Below the pieces are notes generated by a model, which was not told the DNA's origin, did not search any database, and was given only the letters and a program-made list of their open reading frames with translations. A stretch of 52,021 nt of DNA from an uncultured Pseudomonadales bacterium. GTDB taxonomy: Bacteria > Pseudomonadota > Gammaproteobacteria > Pseudomonadales > Porticoccaceae. The translations under genes and the position numbers were made by a program. Location of the stretch: assembly GCA_938092205.1 (NCBI GenBank), contig CALKMW010000008.1:1-52021 (forward strand), read 5' to 3'. Positions 40,433 to 52,021 of the stretch are shown here, one piece after another. Numbering within the stretch: position 1 is the stretch's first letter; the number at the start of each line of letters is the position of its first letter.

Positions 40433-41416
40433 GTGATGAATCTTCAAAAACTGTCTCGACTTGATTTAAATTTATTGGTTTCACTGCAAGCGCTTTTAGA
40501 AGAGAAGAGCGTGACTAAGGCTGCTGAGCGTCTATTTATTACCCAGCCCGCTATGAGTCGCGTTTTGCAACGCTTGAGGGATCAGTTAGATGATCCTCTT
40601 TTTACCAGAACCGGCAACGAATTAGTGCCAACACCAAGAGCTCGGGAGCTACAAATTCGCTTGCCCGGATTGTTAGACACGGTGCTAGAAATGGTTAGCG
40701 AAGGTGAATTCGATCCAGCAACTTATGTGGGCGAAATAAATATTGCAGTGCCAGAATTTGTAGCGATCTCATTAGTTTCTGAGTTAACCCGAGTAATAAC
40801 TGAGCATGCGCCCAATGTTATCTTATCTATTTCAAGTGAAACTGACTCGGTTGAGGGCGAGCTAGCCGAGGGTATATTGGATTTTGCAATTGATGTAGAG
40901 CGCGGAGTCAGTGAGGACATCTCTTCGAAGAGATTAGCCATTTTTACGCCATCAATCTGGATGCGAGAAGGACACCCACTTGCCAATCATGCTGAAGTTA
41001 CGCTTGATGAAATCTTAGAGTATCCCTTTGTGCAATATTACCTACTTATTGCAAAGCGAGTAAGTGCAAGAACCGACGCGCGTTTTGATAAGGCGCTAAG
41101 AGATCTAGGAAGAAAGCGTAAAAAAGCGTTAGTCACCAACCAGCTAATGACAGCAATGGAAACAGTGTGCGGCACCGACTGCCTTATGGTGGCAGCAAAA
41201 TATGGTATGGCGTTAGATCGCGAGATGTATCGAATTGTGCGAAAGCGTTACCCCGCAGGACTTCCTCATGTTGGCACTATCCCAATGGCACTTTTGCAAC
41301 ACAATAGAACCGCAAGCTCACCTATTCACAGCTGGGTGGCAAATCAAGTTGTACAATTAATCAACGGCTGGCAACAAGACCTTGATGCAGACCGAGAAAG
41401 CATTTCTTTAAAGTAA
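40433..41416 (+). CDS. LysR-family transcriptional regulator
   Basis: 327 aa; LDLNLLVSLQALLEEKSVTKAAERLFITQPAMSRVLQRLRDQLDDPLFTRTGNELVPTPRA. Confidence 0.95.
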   Translation: MMNLQKLSRLDLNLLVSLQALLEEKSVTKAAERLFITQPAMSRVLQRLRDQLDDPLFTRTGNELVPTPRARELQIRLPGLLDTVLEMVSEGEFDPATYVGEINIAVPEFVAISLVSELTRVITEHAPNVILSISSETDSVEGELAEGILDFAIDVERGVSEDISSKRLAIFTPSIWMREGHPLANHAEVTLDEILEYPFVQYYLLIAKRVSARTDARFDKALRDLGRKRKKALVTNQLMTAMETVCGTDCLMVAAKYGMALDREMYRIVRKRYPAGLPHVGTIPMALLQHNRTASSPIHSWVANQVVQLINGWQQDLDADRESISLK

Positions 41417-41422
41417 CTATAA

Positions 41423-42088
41423 CTATATTTTGTAGCTACTTTTAGTCATAGCCGAAGAGACCAGCGTCATTAAGGACTCGACCGGTTTAGGAAATTTGTG
41501 TCCGCCAGCAGCAAGTGCAGACTCTGCATGATGGGCTTCATCTTTGAGCATTTGTGCAACAATTAAACGACTTTTATCGTCTTCCTCTGGCAGTTGCTCG
41601 AGATGCTTTTCAAGGTGACTGCATACCTGATGTTCGGTAGCAGCAACAAAGCCTAGGCTAAGCTTGTCGCTAATTAATCCGGCGCCTGCTCCAAGTGCAA
41701 ACGACATGGCATACCACGCAGGGTTTAGCGCGCTGGTTTTGCCGCCAAGCTCTTCAATGCGTTGCTCACACCAAGCCAAGTGATCAATTTCTTCCTCAGC
41801 CGATTCGCGCATTTTATCACCAACCTCAGGGAGTTTAGCGGTGAGTGCCTGCCCCTGATAAAGTGCCTGAGCGCATATTTCACCGGCATGATTGACGCGC
41901 ATTAATCCAAGAGCATGTTGACGCTGCTCTTCGTTAAGTTCTGGTTCATCCATGGCATTTGCAGGTGAGGGGCGATTCGGTGTTGGAGCGGTGGCAAACG
42001 TGGTGCGTAGGCCAGAATCAATCTGGTCCAACAAAGTATCAATAAATGTAAGCTTTCTCTGTCCCATAGGGTTCACCTTAAATGTCAC
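41423..42088 (-). CDS. coq7: COQ7-type demethoxyubiquinone hydroxylase
   Basis: 221 aa; [51 protein letters not shown] di-iron motifs. Confidence 0.96.
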   Translation of the reverse strand: MTFKVNPMGQRKLTFIDTLLDQIDSGLRTTFATAPTPNRPSPANAMDEPELNEEQRQHALGLMRVNHAGEICAQALYQGQALTAKLPEVGDKMRESAEEEIDHLAWCEQRIEELGGKTSALNPAWYAMSFALGAGAGLISDKLSLGFVAATEHQVCSHLEKHLEQLPEEDDKSRLIVAQMLKDEAHHAESALAAGGHKFPKPVESLMTLVSSAMTKSSYKI

Positions 42089-42810
42089 TTTGATGCGGTA
42101 TAGGTCATTTTCTTAACCAGTATAACCGGCAACAGGGCGATAGCAAAAAAGCCCATCACCAAAAATTCCGCAACCACTATGTAAACGGGCCAGGGTCCAA
42201 AATAATCTAGAACTGACGGGTTAATAGGTTTTGCCATTAAATAAAAATAATTAGCATCCAGTATGTAGTTAATAGGCATGAGTACTAATACATAAATATT
42301 AAGCCAGCCAAAAGCGGTAAGCATGCTTTTGGTTGTAGGATAAAGTTCGAAACAAACAAGATAATGGATCACCAAAAGAACTAATCCAACATGAATTATC
42401 CAGTATTTAAAAAAGGCATAACTGGGGAAACCTATATACAGATCTGGGGTGATCACCGCCTGTAAGGTGCCCGCCATAACCAAAAAATAGACAACCACAA
42501 AATAGTTTAACTTAGGGCGCCAAAATAGCCAGGGCGCCAGAATGCAGAAAAGATTACAGGTTGATAGCGGCAGGTCTTGGGCGATAGTGAAGCGCCCTAA
42601 GGCAATTTCAAATAACGTATAGATAACAACAGTTATAGCCAAAAATATCGAGAAAGAGCGGCCAATTAAAAGGTTTTGTTGATAGCTAAGCTTTTTGCGG
42701 GCAATAAATATAGCGGCCAGCAAAAAAAGGCTAATCAGCATGACTACTAGATGGCTCAAGCCGTAAGCAAAGAAGGGAATATCGGCACGAAAAAAAGCTA
42801 AATCGGCCAT
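42085..42810 (-). CDS. TIGR02206/YwaF-like integral membrane protein
   Basis: 241 aa multi-[67 protein letters not shown]. Confidence 0.8.
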   Translation of the reverse strand: MADLAFFRADIPFFAYGLSHLVVMLISLFLLAAIFIARKKLSYQQNLLIGRSFSIFLAITVVIYTLFEIALGRFTIAQDLPLSTCNLFCILAPWLFWRPKLNYFVVVYFLVMAGTLQAVITPDLYIGFPSYAFFKYWIIHVGLVLLVIHYLVCFELYPTTKSMLTAFGWLNIYVLVLMPINYILDANYFYLMAKPINPSVLDYFGPWPVYIVVAEFLVMGFFAIALLPVILVKKMTYTASK

Positions 42811-42842
42811 AATTACTTATCGCGCTTCGATAACATTTGGGC

Positions 42843-44144
42843 TTATTGCTCTCTTTGAATGGCACGCCATGCAATGTCTGCGCGAAAAAACATGCCTTCC
42901 CAGCTAATTGAAGAAGCTAATTTATAAGCCTCTTGCTGAGCATCTAGCACAGTGTCGCCCATCGCCGTAGCGCAAAGAACTCGACCGCCGTTAGTGCAGA
43001 TGCCTGCGCCAGTTTTCTGAGTGCCAGCATGAAATATTTTTTCAGAGGTCGGCGCGGCAGAAATGTTTGAGCCTAACTCGGGCAATCCCGAAATAGCATC
43101 GCCTTTGTTGTAAGCATTAGGGTAGCCACCCGCGGCCAATACAATACCAACGGCTGGACGACTATCCCAAGTTGTATGTTGAGAATCGAGTTGGCCGTTT
43201 ATTGCGGCAAGACAGTGCTCGACAAGGTCTGATTGCATGCGCAACATAATAGGCTGAGTTTCAGGGTCGCCGAAGCGGCAATTATATTCAATCACTTTTG
43301 GGGTGCCGTCAGCCATAATCATCAAGCCGGCATATAGAAAGCCAGTGTAACTGTTGCCTTCCTCAGCCATGCCTTTCACTGTTGGGTGAATAACTTCGTC
43401 CATAATGCGTTGGTAGATCACGTCATCAACCACAGGGGCAGGTGAATAAGCGCCCATGCCGCCAGTATTCGGTCCAGTATCGCCTTCGCCTACTCGTTTG
43501 TGGTCTTGGCTAGTTGCCATGGGTAGTACGTTAACGCCATCCGCCATCACAATAAAGCTAGCTTCTTCGCCGTCGAGAAATTCTTCAATAACTACGCGGT
43601 GTCCGGCCTCGCCAAAAGCATTGCCGGCAAGCATATCGCGAACAGCCTCTTCGGCCACAGCGATATCCATTGCTACAATAACCCCTTTGCCAGCGGCAAG
43701 GCCGTCTGCTTTGACAACAATTGGCGCACCAATTTTGTTAACGTAGGCAATAGCTGCATTGACTTCGGTAAAGGTTTCATAAAAAGCCGTGGGAATATTA
43801 TGGCGGGCTAAAAAGTCTTTAGTAAAAGATTTTGAGCCTTCTAACTGTGCGGCACCTGAGCTGGGGCCAAAAATAGCCAGTTTTCTGTCGTTAAAGAAAT
43901 CGACAACACCATCCACTAAGGGCTGTTCTGGGCCAACGATAGTCAGGCCTACATCATTAGATTGAGCAAACTCTGCAAGTGCATCAAAGTCATCTGCCCC
44001 TATGGCTACGTTTTCAAGCCCCGGTTCGATGGCTGTTCCAGCATTACCGGGGGCGACGAATACTTTGCCAGCCTTTGAAGATTGAGATGCCTTCCATGCC
44101 AATGCGTGTTCGCGGCCGCCAGAGCCAATTACTAATATATTCAT
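42843..44144 (-). CDS. purD: Phosphoribosylamine--glycine ligase
   Basis: 433 aa; MNILVIGSGGREHALAWK, DGLAAGKGVIVAM, NTGGMGAYSPAPVV, EYNCRFGDPETQ. Confidence 0.99.
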   Translation of the reverse strand: MNILVIGSGGREHALAWKASQSSKAGKVFVAPGNAGTAIEPGLENVAIGADDFDALAEFAQSNDVGLTIVGPEQPLVDGVVDFFNDRKLAIFGPSSGAAQLEGSKSFTKDFLARHNIPTAFYETFTEVNAAIAYVNKIGAPIVVKADGLAAGKGVIVAMDIAVAEEAVRDMLAGNAFGEAGHRVVIEEFLDGEEASFIVMADGVNVLPMATSQDHKRVGEGDTGPNTGGMGAYSPAPVVDDVIYQRIMDEVIHPTVKGMAEEGNSYTGFLYAGLMIMADGTPKVIEYNCRFGDPETQPIMLRMQSDLVEHCLAAINGQLDSQHTTWDSRPAVGIVLAAGGYPNAYNKGDAISGLPELGSNISAAPTSEKIFHAGTQKTGAGICTNGGRVLCATAMGDTVLDAQQEAYKLASSISWEGMFFRADIAWRAIQREQ

Positions 44145-44284
44145 TTAAACGAGCTTTAATGTTAGTTTGATTTTAAGCACGGAATTGTAGCAGAGTAAGC
44201 TGTAATTGCGATAGGCAAGACGACTAATCCAATTCTAAAACCGATTGCGTAGCATTGGGTAATAATCAAAATAGGCAAAGGTCC

Positions 44285-45736
44285 ATGGAATCTAAGTTAA
44301 CCCAAGCATCACCAATTATTGTATGGTTCCGACAGGACTTGCGTCTCCTAGACAATCCAGCATTATCCCAGGCCTGTGAGTTGGGTAACATTATTCCCGT
44401 TTATATCCTCGATGATAAATCAGCAGGAGACTGGTCAATGGGTGGTGCCAGCCGTTGGTGGCTACACCATGCACTGGAGTCATTGGATGAATCACTCGAC
44501 AATAAACTCAATATTTTTAATGCCGATCCGCTAGAGTGTCTGTCACATTTAGCTGAGGTTACTAACGCTAGGGCTGTGTATTGGAATCGTTGTTATGAGC
44601 CATGGCGGCTAGAACGTGACATGCAGCTTAAGGCGGATTTAAAGCAGCTGGGTCTAGAAGTAAAAAGCTTTAATGGTTCACTGCTGTGGGAACCATGGGA
44701 AATATTAAAAAAAGATCAAACGCCCTATAAGGTATTTACGCCCTATTTTAGGCGAGGCTGCCTTGGATATGTGCCGCCAAGAAAGCCGTTGCCGGCACCG
44801 AAAAATATCAATATTCCCGATAAAAGTGAATGCTCACTTACATTAAAAAACCTTGATTTACTGCCTAAAATAAATTGGGACAGTACAATGCAAGAAATTT
44901 GGTCTGTTGATGAGCAAGCCGCGGATAGCCTGCTTAATAGCTTTCTAGCTGAGGGGGTTGCCGACTATCGCGAGGGTAGGAATTTCCCGAGCAAGGCCCA
45001 TGTTTCTCGGTTGTCTCCCTATTTGCACTTTGGGCTTATATCGCCCAATACCGCTTGGTATAAGGCCAAACAACAGGGGCCAAAATCAGCCGATGAAGAT
45101 AATATTGGTGTTTTTCTCAGTGAATTGGGTTGGCGTGAATTCTCCTATTATTTGCTTTATCACTTTCCGCAACTTCCAGACAAAAATTTACAAATTAAAT
45201 TTGATCGTTTTGGATGGGCTAGTGATAGTGGAGAGGCCCTATCTGCGTGGCAAGCCGGCCAAACAGGTTACCCCCTGATCGATGCCGGTATGCGAGAGCT
45301 TTACACAACAGGCTATATGCACAATAGAGTGCGTATGGTTGTTGGGTCGTTCTTGGTTAAAAACCTTCTGATACATTGGCGTGAAGGCGCTAAATGGTTT
45401 TGGGACTGTCTAGTTGATGCTGATTTGGCAAGTAATAGTGCCAGTTGGCAGTGGGTTGGTGGGTGTGGGGCTGATGCCGCGCCATTTTTTAGAATTTTTA
45501 ATCCAATCACCCAAAGTGAAAAGTTTGATAAACAGGGCGACTACATTCGGCAATATGTCCCCGAATTAGCAAAATTACCGGCAAAATATATTCATGCGCC
45601 GTGGCTGGCGCCGACAGAAATATTAGAAGCAGCTAAGGTTTGCTTAGGGGAAAATTATCCAATGCCAATTGTCGACGTTAAACAGTCTCGTGAATTGGCA
45701 TTGGAAGAATTTAAGCGTATAAAAGTTCCAGCTTAG
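44285..45736 (+). CDS. Cryptochrome/photolyase family protein (CPD photolyase-like)
   Basis: [84 protein letters not shown]. Confidence 0.94.
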   Translation: MESKLTQASPIIVWFRQDLRLLDNPALSQACELGNIIPVYILDDKSAGDWSMGGASRWWLHHALESLDESLDNKLNIFNADPLECLSHLAEVTNARAVYWNRCYEPWRLERDMQLKADLKQLGLEVKSFNGSLLWEPWEILKKDQTPYKVFTPYFRRGCLGYVPPRKPLPAPKNINIPDKSECSLTLKNLDLLPKINWDSTMQEIWSVDEQAADSLLNSFLAEGVADYREGRNFPSKAHVSRLSPYLHFGLISPNTAWYKAKQQGPKSADEDNIGVFLSELGWREFSYYLLYHFPQLPDKNLQIKFDRFGWASDSGEALSAWQAGQTGYPLIDAGMRELYTTGYMHNRVRMVVGSFLVKNLLIHWREGAKWFWDCLVDADLASNSASWQWVGGCGADAAPFFRIFNPITQSEKFDKQGDYIRQYVPELAKLPAKYIHAPWLAPTEILEAAKVCLGENYPMPIVDVKQSRELALEEFKRIKVPA

Positions 45737-47307
45737 TGTCTAAAGTGACGCATGCCAGTGAACACCATAGCCATTCCGTGCTCATTAGCTGCAGCAATCA
45801 CTTCGTCATCACGCATTGATCCGCCGGGCTGAATTATGCAGCTTATACCCGCTTGGCCGGCATTATCTATACCGTCACGGAATGGGAAGAAGGCATCTGA
45901 TGCCATCACCGCTCCCTTGACTTCAAGGTTGGCATGTTCTGCTTTAATGGCGGCGATACGCGCACTATTGATGCGACTCATCTGGCCAGCACCAACACCA
46001 ATAGTTTGGTTATTTTTGGCGTAGATGATGGCATTAGATTTGACCATTTTTGCGACTTTCCAAGCAAACAGCATATCCTTCATTTCTTGCTCAGATGGTA
46101 CTCGCTCACTAACAACTTTTAAGTCATCCTGACAAATCATACCGTTGTCGCGATCCTGAATTAACAGACCACCATTAACGCGTTTGTAATCAAAATCCTG
46201 TGGTCGCTGATCACTCCAATTACCACATTCGAGTAATCGCACATTTTTCTTAGCGCTAACAATTGCTTTGGCCTCTTCGGCAACTGATGGCGCAATAATG
46301 ACCTCAACAAATTGTTTTTCGCAAATAGCCGTGGCCGTGGCAGCATCTAATTCGCGATTAAACGCAATAATGCCACCAAACGCAGATTCTGGGTCTGTGG
46401 CAAAAGCTAATTCATAGGCAGTTGAGATATCTACTGCTATAGCCACGCCGCATGGGTTGGCGTGTTTAACAATGACACAGGCCGGCTCATCAAATTGCTT
46501 CACCGTCTCAAGCGCGGCATCTGTATCGGCAATATTATTGAATGACAGTTCCTTGCCTTGAATTTGCGTAGCAGTAGAGACACTAGCATCCGTAGGATTC
46601 TCTTCAGTGTAGAAGGCGGCCTTTTGGTGGGGGTTTTCGCCGTAGCGCATTTCTTGAGTTTTTACATATTGCACATTGTATGTGTCAGAAAAATCACGCG
46701 CCTTATTGCTAGTGTCGCGACGACCAAAGTGATTGGCAATCATGCCATCGTAGGCCGCAGTGTGCTCAAATGCTTTTACCATTAGTTGGTAGCGCGTTTC
46801 ATACCCAAGTTGTCCCTGATTTTCCTGCATTTCTTCGGTAACAGTTTGGTAGTCGCTAGCATTAACAACAATGGCTACATCGCGATGATTTTTTGCCGCG
46901 GAACGAACCATGGTGGGTCCGCCAATATCGATATTCTCAATAGCAGTTGGCAAATCACAATTTGGGTCAGCAACAGTCGAGGCAAAGGGGTAGAGGTTCA
47001 CTACCACCATATCAATGGCTTTAATGCCGTGCTCATCCATTACCTGTTCGTCGGTGCCGCGTCGGCCTAAAATACCGCCATGAACCTTAGGGTGAAGTGT
47101 TTTTACACGGCCGTCCATCATCTCCGGAAATCCGGTGTACTGGGACACTTCAACAACGTCAATTCCCTGCTGTGTAAGTAATTTAAACGTACCGCCAGTG
47201 GACAGTATTTCTACTCCTTGGTCGTTAAGTGTACGGGCAAATTCAACAATGCCAGTTTTATCTGACACGCTAATTAGGGCGCGGGAAACTTTTCTTAATT
47301 CGCTCAT
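45733..47307 (-). CDS. purH: Bifunctional AICAR transformylase/IMP cyclohydrolase
   Basis: 524 aa; [54 protein letters not shown]. Confidence 0.99.
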   Translation of the reverse strand: MSELRKVSRALISVSDKTGIVEFARTLNDQGVEILSTGGTFKLLTQQGIDVVEVSQYTGFPEMMDGRVKTLHPKVHGGILGRRGTDEQVMDEHGIKAIDMVVVNLYPFASTVADPNCDLPTAIENIDIGGPTMVRSAAKNHRDVAIVVNASDYQTVTEEMQENQGQLGYETRYQLMVKAFEHTAAYDGMIANHFGRRDTSNKARDFSDTYNVQYVKTQEMRYGENPHQKAAFYTEENPTDASVSTATQIQGKELSFNNIADTDAALETVKQFDEPACVIVKHANPCGVAIAVDISTAYELAFATDPESAFGGIIAFNRELDAATATAICEKQFVEVIIAPSVAEEAKAIVSAKKNVRLLECGNWSDQRPQDFDYKRVNGGLLIQDRDNGMICQDDLKVVSERVPSEQEMKDMLFAWKVAKMVKSNAIIYAKNNQTIGVGAGQMSRINSARIAAIKAEHANLEVKGAVMASDAFFPFRDGIDNAGQAGISCIIQPGGSMRDDEVIAAANEHGMAMVFTGMRHFRH

Positions 47308-47322
47308 TTAATCCTCGGATAT

Positions 47323-47619
47323 TTAAAGAAGGTTGTACTGTTTTAATTTTTTGCGCAAAGTGCCGCGGTTTAAACCCAGCAGTGCAGCAGTTTTACTCTG
47401 ATTGTTTCGGGTATATTTCATTGCTGCCATGAGCAGAGGAGGCTCTACTTCGGCCATAACAAGATTGTAAACTTCCTTGGTGTCCTGGCCGTCCAAGTCG
47501 TGGAAATATTGCTGCATAGCCTCAGCCACATGGTCGCGCAATGATTGTTGTTGCGTTATTTCTGGTGCTTCTGTGGCCAGCTGATCAAGGCTATTATCGA
47601 TATCAAATTCTGTGGTCAT
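47323..47619 (-). CDS. fis: Fis family DNA-binding nucleoid protein
   Basis: 98 aa; C-terminal EPPLLMAAMKYTRNNQSKTAALLGLNRGTLRKKLKQYNLL. Confidence 0.97.
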   Translation of the reverse strand: MTTEFDIDNSLDQLATEAPEITQQQSLRDHVAEAMQQYFHDLDGQDTKEVYNLVMAEVEPPLLMAAMKYTRNNQSKTAALLGLNRGTLRKKLKQYNLL

Positions 47620-48602
47620 GCAGCGCGCTCCTGAGGCAGATATTTCGAGAAAAATTCAGAAAGCTGTTGTTGCTGCTGTAATCGAGTCTCGTGTTGATTA
47701 AAGATTTTAGTGAATGCCTTGCCATCATCTAGCCAGCGGCTGTACCAGCCGATATGTTTTCTAGAAATTCGGACACCGCCAACCTCGCCATAAAACTCAT
47801 GCAAATCAGTCAGGTGTCTGGTCATTACCTGGCCTACGTCCTTAAGTGTGGGGTCTGCTAGCAGTTCGCCATGCTTAAGATAGTGATTAATCTGATTAAA
47901 AATCCATGGATTACCCTGCGCGCCTCGGCCAATCATTACAGCGCAGGCACCGGTCTTGTTGAGAACGGTTTCAGCCTGTGTGGCTGAGGTGATGTCGCCA
48001 TTGGCAAATACCGGAATTGAAATAGCATCAACTACCTTAGCAATGCTGTCATACTCGACTTCACCAACAAAACGACAGGCTTTGGTTCGACCATGAATGG
48101 CCAACGCCAGGATCCCAGACTGTTCGGCAATTTTGGCAATTTCGGTGGCATTGCGATTTTGACGATCCCAACCCGTGCGTATTTTTAAGGTCACCGGAAC
48201 CTCAACCGCATTAACTACGGCAGACAGAATGCGCTCAACCAGTTCTGGATCTCTTAAAAGTGCAGATCCAGCTGCACGCTTGCAGACTTTTTTGGCCGGA
48301 CAGCCCATATTGATATCAATAATTTCTGCGCCCTGTGCCACATTAAATTGCGCAGCTTCGGCCATCATTTGTGGGTCATAGCCGGCAATTTGAACAGATC
48401 GGGGTGAAGGCTCATCGCCAAATTGAATGCGCAAGCGAGACTTTCTTGTTGACCATGTAGTTGGATCTGAGGCAACCATTTCAGATACTACAAGCCCTGC
48501 ACCCATTTCTCGACACAGCTGCCGAAAGGGTAGATCAGTCACTCCAGCCATTGGGGCTAGAACGGTTTTGCTATTAATTTGAAAGGGGCCAATAGTAAAC
48601 AA
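47616..48602 (-). CDS. dusB: tRNA-dihydrouridine synthase B
   Basis: 328 aa; VLAPMAGVTDLPFRQLCREMGAGLVVSEMV, IDINMGCPAKKVCKRAAGSALLRDP; overlaps fis. Confidence 0.97.
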   Translation of the reverse strand: MFTIGPFQINSKTVLAPMAGVTDLPFRQLCREMGAGLVVSEMVASDPTTWSTRKSRLRIQFGDEPSPRSVQIAGYDPQMMAEAAQFNVAQGAEIIDINMGCPAKKVCKRAAGSALLRDPELVERILSAVVNAVEVPVTLKIRTGWDRQNRNATEIAKIAEQSGILALAIHGRTKACRFVGEVEYDSIAKVVDAISIPVFANGDITSATQAETVLNKTGACAVMIGRGAQGNPWIFNQINHYLKHGELLADPTLKDVGQVMTRHLTDLHEFYGEVGGVRISRKHIGWYSRWLDDGKAFTKIFNQHETRLQQQQQLSEFFSKYLPQERAA

Positions 48603-48671
48603 ATGAATATCTTCGTTAAAAATGGGTTTAACAGTTTAATTGAAAACCAAGATCCATTTGGTAGGGGTGCA

Positions 48672-48706
48672 ATCATACTCCTAACCGAGTTGATTAAAAA
48701 GTGATC
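48672..48706 (-). promoter_or_regulatory. dusB-fis promoter candidate with overlapping Fis site
   Basis: GATTAAAAAGTGATC (48692-48706) matches the 15-bp Fis pattern G..YA(W)n..TR..C; -10 TATGAT (minus, 48677-48672) followed by GC-rich TGCACCCC. Confidence 0.5.
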
Positions 48707-48740
48707 AATAAAAAAATAATTGATTCTTTATAGGGGCTAA

Positions 48741-49643
48741 CTATTGTGTTTTGGTGGCTGAAAGTTGCATCCAATTATCTTCGACAGCAGCAGGAGCAAA
48801 AATAAACTGATCTGCATAGGCCGCGGACACTTGGTCAACTTGATGACTAAGAATGCCGGAAAGGCAGATCAGGCCTTGGTTAAGGGTAAGCCCGCTAATT
48901 TGGTCGGCTAAGTCTATCAGTGGCTTAGCCAGAATATTGGCAAGCATAATATCTGCTTTTATATCGGCTGGAATCTGTTCCGGAAGCAGGGTAATCAGTC
49001 TATTGTTGGCTATATCGTTGCGTTGAGCATTGTCGCGAGTAGCTAGTAAGGCTTGAGGGTCGTTATCAATAGCCCAGACTTTGTCAGCTCCGAGTAACAA
49101 TGCAGCTATACCCAAGATGCCAGAGCCGCAACCAAAATCAATAACGGTTTTGCCGCTAAGAGATTGTTTTTCTAGCCAGTTAAGGCAAAGCATAGTGGTG
49201 GGGTGGCTGCCGGTGCCAAATGCCAAGCCCGGATCTAGTCGGAGGTTAACTGCCTCTGGCTCAGGGGCGTCTATCCAGCTTGGGCAAATCCATAGTCGGC
49301 CATCGCTACAGGCAATAGGTTTAAAGTGTTTTTTCCACTCTTGAGACCAGTCTTTATCTTCAACTAACTCCCAGACCGCCTGTAAAGAAAATGGCAGAAA
49401 GGCCTGTATTTGCTTTTGCGTTGTTGAGGGGTCGATAGTCGCAGGAAAAAGCGCAGTCAGGATGCAGTTATCCCACAGCGGAGTTTCGCCTACGCCAGGC
49501 TCCAAGATAGGTTGATCTGCGGCATCTTGCAATGTCACAGAAACAGCCCCAGCATCCAGAACAGCATCTTCAATTTGTTCGGTTTGCTGAGGTGTCACTT
49601 CAATATTTAGCTGTATCCACTTGCTTGAATCCATAGTAAGCAC
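48741..49643 (-). CDS. prmA: Ribosomal protein L11 methyltransferase
   Basis: 300 aa; WIQLNIEVTPQQTEQIEDAVLDAGAVSVTLQDA, LDPGLAFGTGSHPTTMLCLNWL, VIDFGCGSGILGIAALLLGA. Confidence 0.98.
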   Translation of the reverse strand: MLTMDSSKWIQLNIEVTPQQTEQIEDAVLDAGAVSVTLQDAADQPILEPGVGETPLWDNCILTALFPATIDPSTTQKQIQAFLPFSLQAVWELVEDKDWSQEWKKHFKPIACSDGRLWICPSWIDAPEPEAVNLRLDPGLAFGTGSHPTTMLCLNWLEKQSLSGKTVIDFGCGSGILGIAALLLGADKVWAIDNDPQALLATRDNAQRNDIANNRLITLLPEQIPADIKADIMLANILAKPLIDLADQISGLTLNQGLICLSGILSHQVDQVSAAYADQFIFAPAAVEDNWMQLSATKTQ

Positions 49644-49680
49644 TCACTTATATGATTGATGCCCCTATGGCTTTTACCCA

Positions 49681-51021
49681 TTAAAGTCCGAGTTTTTTCT
49701 CCAAATAATGGATATTAACGCCGCCTTTTTTGAATTCTTCGTCGCGCACCAGATCGGCATGCAGATCAATATTGGTTTTAATGCCATCAATCATCATTTC
49801 GTCTAGCGCATTGCGCATGCGTGATAAGGCAGAGTTACGATCGCGGCCATAGGTTATAACCTTGCCAATCATCGAATCATAATTAGGCGGCACGCTATAG
49901 CCATTGTAAATATGAGAATCAACTCTTACACCATTACCGCCGGGTGCGTGATAGGCAACGATTTTACCGGGTTGGGGCAAGAAGGTCTTTGGGTCTTCGG
50001 CATTGATACGGCATTCAAACGAGTGCCCGCGGAAAACAATATCTTCTTGCTTAATGCTAAGCGGCCTGCCGCCGGCAATAGTAAGCTGCTCTTTAATAAT
50101 ATCAACGCCAGTAATCATCTCTGATACGGGATGCTCTACCTGAACACGCGTATTCATCTCAATAAAGTAGTAGTTGCCATCTTCATAAAGGAATTCGAAG
50201 GTTCCGGCACCGCGATAGTTCATCTGAATACAGGCTTCAACACAGCTTGCAAAAACTGCTTGCCTAGCCTCTTCAGGGATTCCAGGGGCAGGAGCTTCTT
50301 CAATAACCTTCTGATGGCGACGCTGCAATGAGCAGTCGCGATCGCCAAGATGAATGGCATTGCCTTGACCGTCAGAGAGAACCTGAACCTCAACATGGCG
50401 TGGGTTCTGTAGGAATTTCTCCATATAAACCGTGCCATCACCAAAGGCAGCTGCGGCTTCTGTTTTTGTAATAGTGACTGAGTTAACAAGGCTTTCTTCA
50501 TTTTCAACTACGCGCATACCGCGACCACCACCACCGGCGGCGGCCTTAACAATTACTGGGTAGCCAATGCGTTTGGCTGTGGCGCGCAATTCGTCAGGGT
50601 CCTCTGAAAGCGGGCCGTCAGAGCCCGGAACTGTTGGTACACCGGCTATTTTCATAGCTTTAATAGCTGCAACTTTGTCGCCCATAGTGCGAATAGTTTC
50701 AGCCTTAGGGCCAATAAATGTGAAGCCACTATCTTCAACCTGTTCAGCGAAATCAGCATTTTCAGCTAAAAAGCCGTAACCAGGGTGGACTGCCTGAGCG
50801 CCGGTCACTTCCATGGCGCTAATAATAGCGGGTACGTTAAGGTAGCTTTGCGGCGATGGGTTGGGTCCAATACAGACGGCCTGATCAGCAAGCTTTACAT
50901 GTTTTAGCTCGGCATCGATTTTGGAGTGAACAGCCACTGTTTGAATTCCAAGCTCCTTACAGGCGCGAAGAATTCTCAGGGCAATTTCGCCACGGTTGGC
51001 GATAAGCACTTTATCCAGCAT
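49681..51021 (-). CDS. accC: Acetyl-CoA carboxylase, biotin carboxylase subunit
   Basis: 446 aa; [72 protein letters not shown]. Confidence 0.99.
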   Translation of the reverse strand: MLDKVLIANRGEIALRILRACKELGIQTVAVHSKIDAELKHVKLADQAVCIGPNPSPQSYLNVPAIISAMEVTGAQAVHPGYGFLAENADFAEQVEDSGFTFIGPKAETIRTMGDKVAAIKAMKIAGVPTVPGSDGPLSEDPDELRATAKRIGYPVIVKAAAGGGGRGMRVVENEESLVNSVTITKTEAAAAFGDGTVYMEKFLQNPRHVEVQVLSDGQGNAIHLGDRDCSLQRRHQKVIEEAPAPGIPEEARQAVFASCVEACIQMNYRGAGTFEFLYEDGNYYFIEMNTRVQVEHPVSEMITGVDIIKEQLTIAGGRPLSIKQEDIVFRGHSFECRINAEDPKTFLPQPGKIVAYHAPGGNGVRVDSHIYNGYSVPPNYDSMIGKVITYGRDRNSALSRMRNALDEMMIDGIKTNIDLHADLVRDEEFKKGGVNIHYLEKKLGL

Positions 51022-51041
51022 ATTGCAGTTCCTAGAGGCGA

Positions 51042-51488
51042 TTAAACAATGGTAACTATAGATTGATCGAATTCAACAGCTTCGCCATCTTCGATCAATA
51101 TGGCACCAATGGTGCCGGCTTTGTCAGCTTCAATCTGATTCATCATTTTCATTGCTTCGATGATGCAGATCACATCGCCCACAGCGACTTTTTGGCCAAC
51201 AGAGACAAATGCTGGTGAGCCCGGTGCAGGTGATGCATAGAATGTACCGACCATCGGTGATTTAACAGCATGCCCAGCTGGTTCTTCTGCGGCCGGTGCA
51301 GCTGCCTCAGCTGCAGGCGCGGCTGTCGGCGCAGGTACCGCAGCTACAGGGGCTGGGGCGGCGGCGTAGGTTACCGCAGTGCCGCCGCGACTGATGCGAA
51401 CAGACTCATCACCCTCATTGATTTCTAATTCATTAATATTAGATTGTTCTAATAATTCGATTAATTTTTTAACTTTACGAATATCCAT
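51042..51488 (-). CDS. accB: Acetyl-CoA carboxylase, biotin carboxyl carrier protein
   Basis: 148 aa; Ala/Pro-rich linker and biotinylation motif [18 protein letters not shown]. Confidence 0.99.
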   Translation of the reverse strand: MDIRKVKKLIELLEQSNINELEINEGDESVRISRGGTAVTYAAAPAPVAAVPAPTAAPAAEAAAPAAEEPAGHAVKSPMVGTFYASPAPGSPAFVSVGQKVAVGDVICIIEAMKMMNQIEADKAGTIGAILIEDGEAVEFDQSIVTIV

Positions 51489-51504
51489 CCTGCGCTCTCA
51501 ATAG

Positions 51505-51951
51505 TTAGGAGTTAGTTTTTAGTTTAGTAGCTACTGCCTGCATGGCAAGGTTGTAGCTATTTGCGCCGAATCCACAAATAACACCATCGGCAATATCAGA
51601 AAAATAGGAGTGACGACGAAATTCTTCTCTCGCATGGACATTTGAGAGGTGAACTTCAATAAAAGGTATTGCCACACCTAAAAGGGCATCCCGAATAGCG
51701 ACACTAGTATGAGTAAATGCGCCGGGATTAAAAATTATATAGTCGACGCCCTCTTGGTTGGCATCGTGAATACGTTGAATTAAGTCGTGCTCAGCATTGC
51801 TTTGAAAGCAAGTTGCCTTATGACCTTCAGCGGTCGCGGCAGTGGTGAGCTGCTGGTTAATTTGCTCTAGGGTCTCTAGGCCATACTTCTCTGGCTCACG
51901 AGTGCCAAGCAGATTGAGGTTAGGGCCGTTTAGAATAAGTATTGTTGACAT
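51505..51951 (-). CDS. aroQ: 3-dehydroquinate dehydratase, type II
   Basis: 148 aa; [59 protein letters not shown]. Confidence 0.99.
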   Translation of the reverse strand: MSTILILNGPNLNLLGTREPEKYGLETLEQINQQLTTAATAEGHKATCFQSNAEHDLIQRIHDANQEGVDYIIFNPGAFTHTSVAIRDALLGVAIPFIEVHLSNVHAREEFRRHSYFSDIADGVICGFGANSYNLAMQAVATKLKTNS

Positions 51952-52021
51952 AAATCCCCAGACGATAAGTCAATTTGGGACTAGTCTGCACTAAAAATGC
52001 CAAGCTGTCTATGATTTCTGT

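Overview
This 52 kb window is a densely packed chromosomal segment of a marine-type gammaproteobacterium. The lineage is inferred from protein families and gene order, not from a search. It is mostly core housekeeping: galU-lpxL-ubiC-ubiA, mutM/coaD/rsmD, ftsY-rpoH, gshA, ubiD, rho, trxA, hemW-rdgB-metW-metX, yggT-proC-yggS/pilT, ruvX-yqgE-gshB, rpe-trpEGDC, a crp/vfr-like gene, purD/photolyase/purH, fis-dusB, prmA-accC-accB-aroQ. I found no CRISPR array, transposon, prophage, rRNA or tRNA. The most interesting signals are non-coding. (1) A classical-looking trp attenuation leader lies between rpe and trpE. It has a sigma70-like promoter, a Shine-Dalgarno sequence, a UUG-initiated 20-aa peptide MKQNLYAQQAQCRQRWRWYP with two Trp codons, and two hairpins; the ORF track misses it. 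(2) A possible pair of small RNAs on the minus strand at 39983-40251, divergent from a LysR gene. They share an identical 12-nt C-rich, anti-Shine-Dalgarno-like motif (CAAACCCCUCUU), each followed by strong intrinsic terminators with U-runs. (3) A near-consensus Fis site overlaps a promoter with a GC-rich discriminator upstream of dusB-fis. (4) A perfect 11-bp inverted repeat precedes a TRAP transporter that has no adjacent binding protein. ftsE and ftsX are missing from the usual ftsY-ftsEX-rpoH cluster. All functional statements about the non-coding elements are inferences that need comparative and expression tests.
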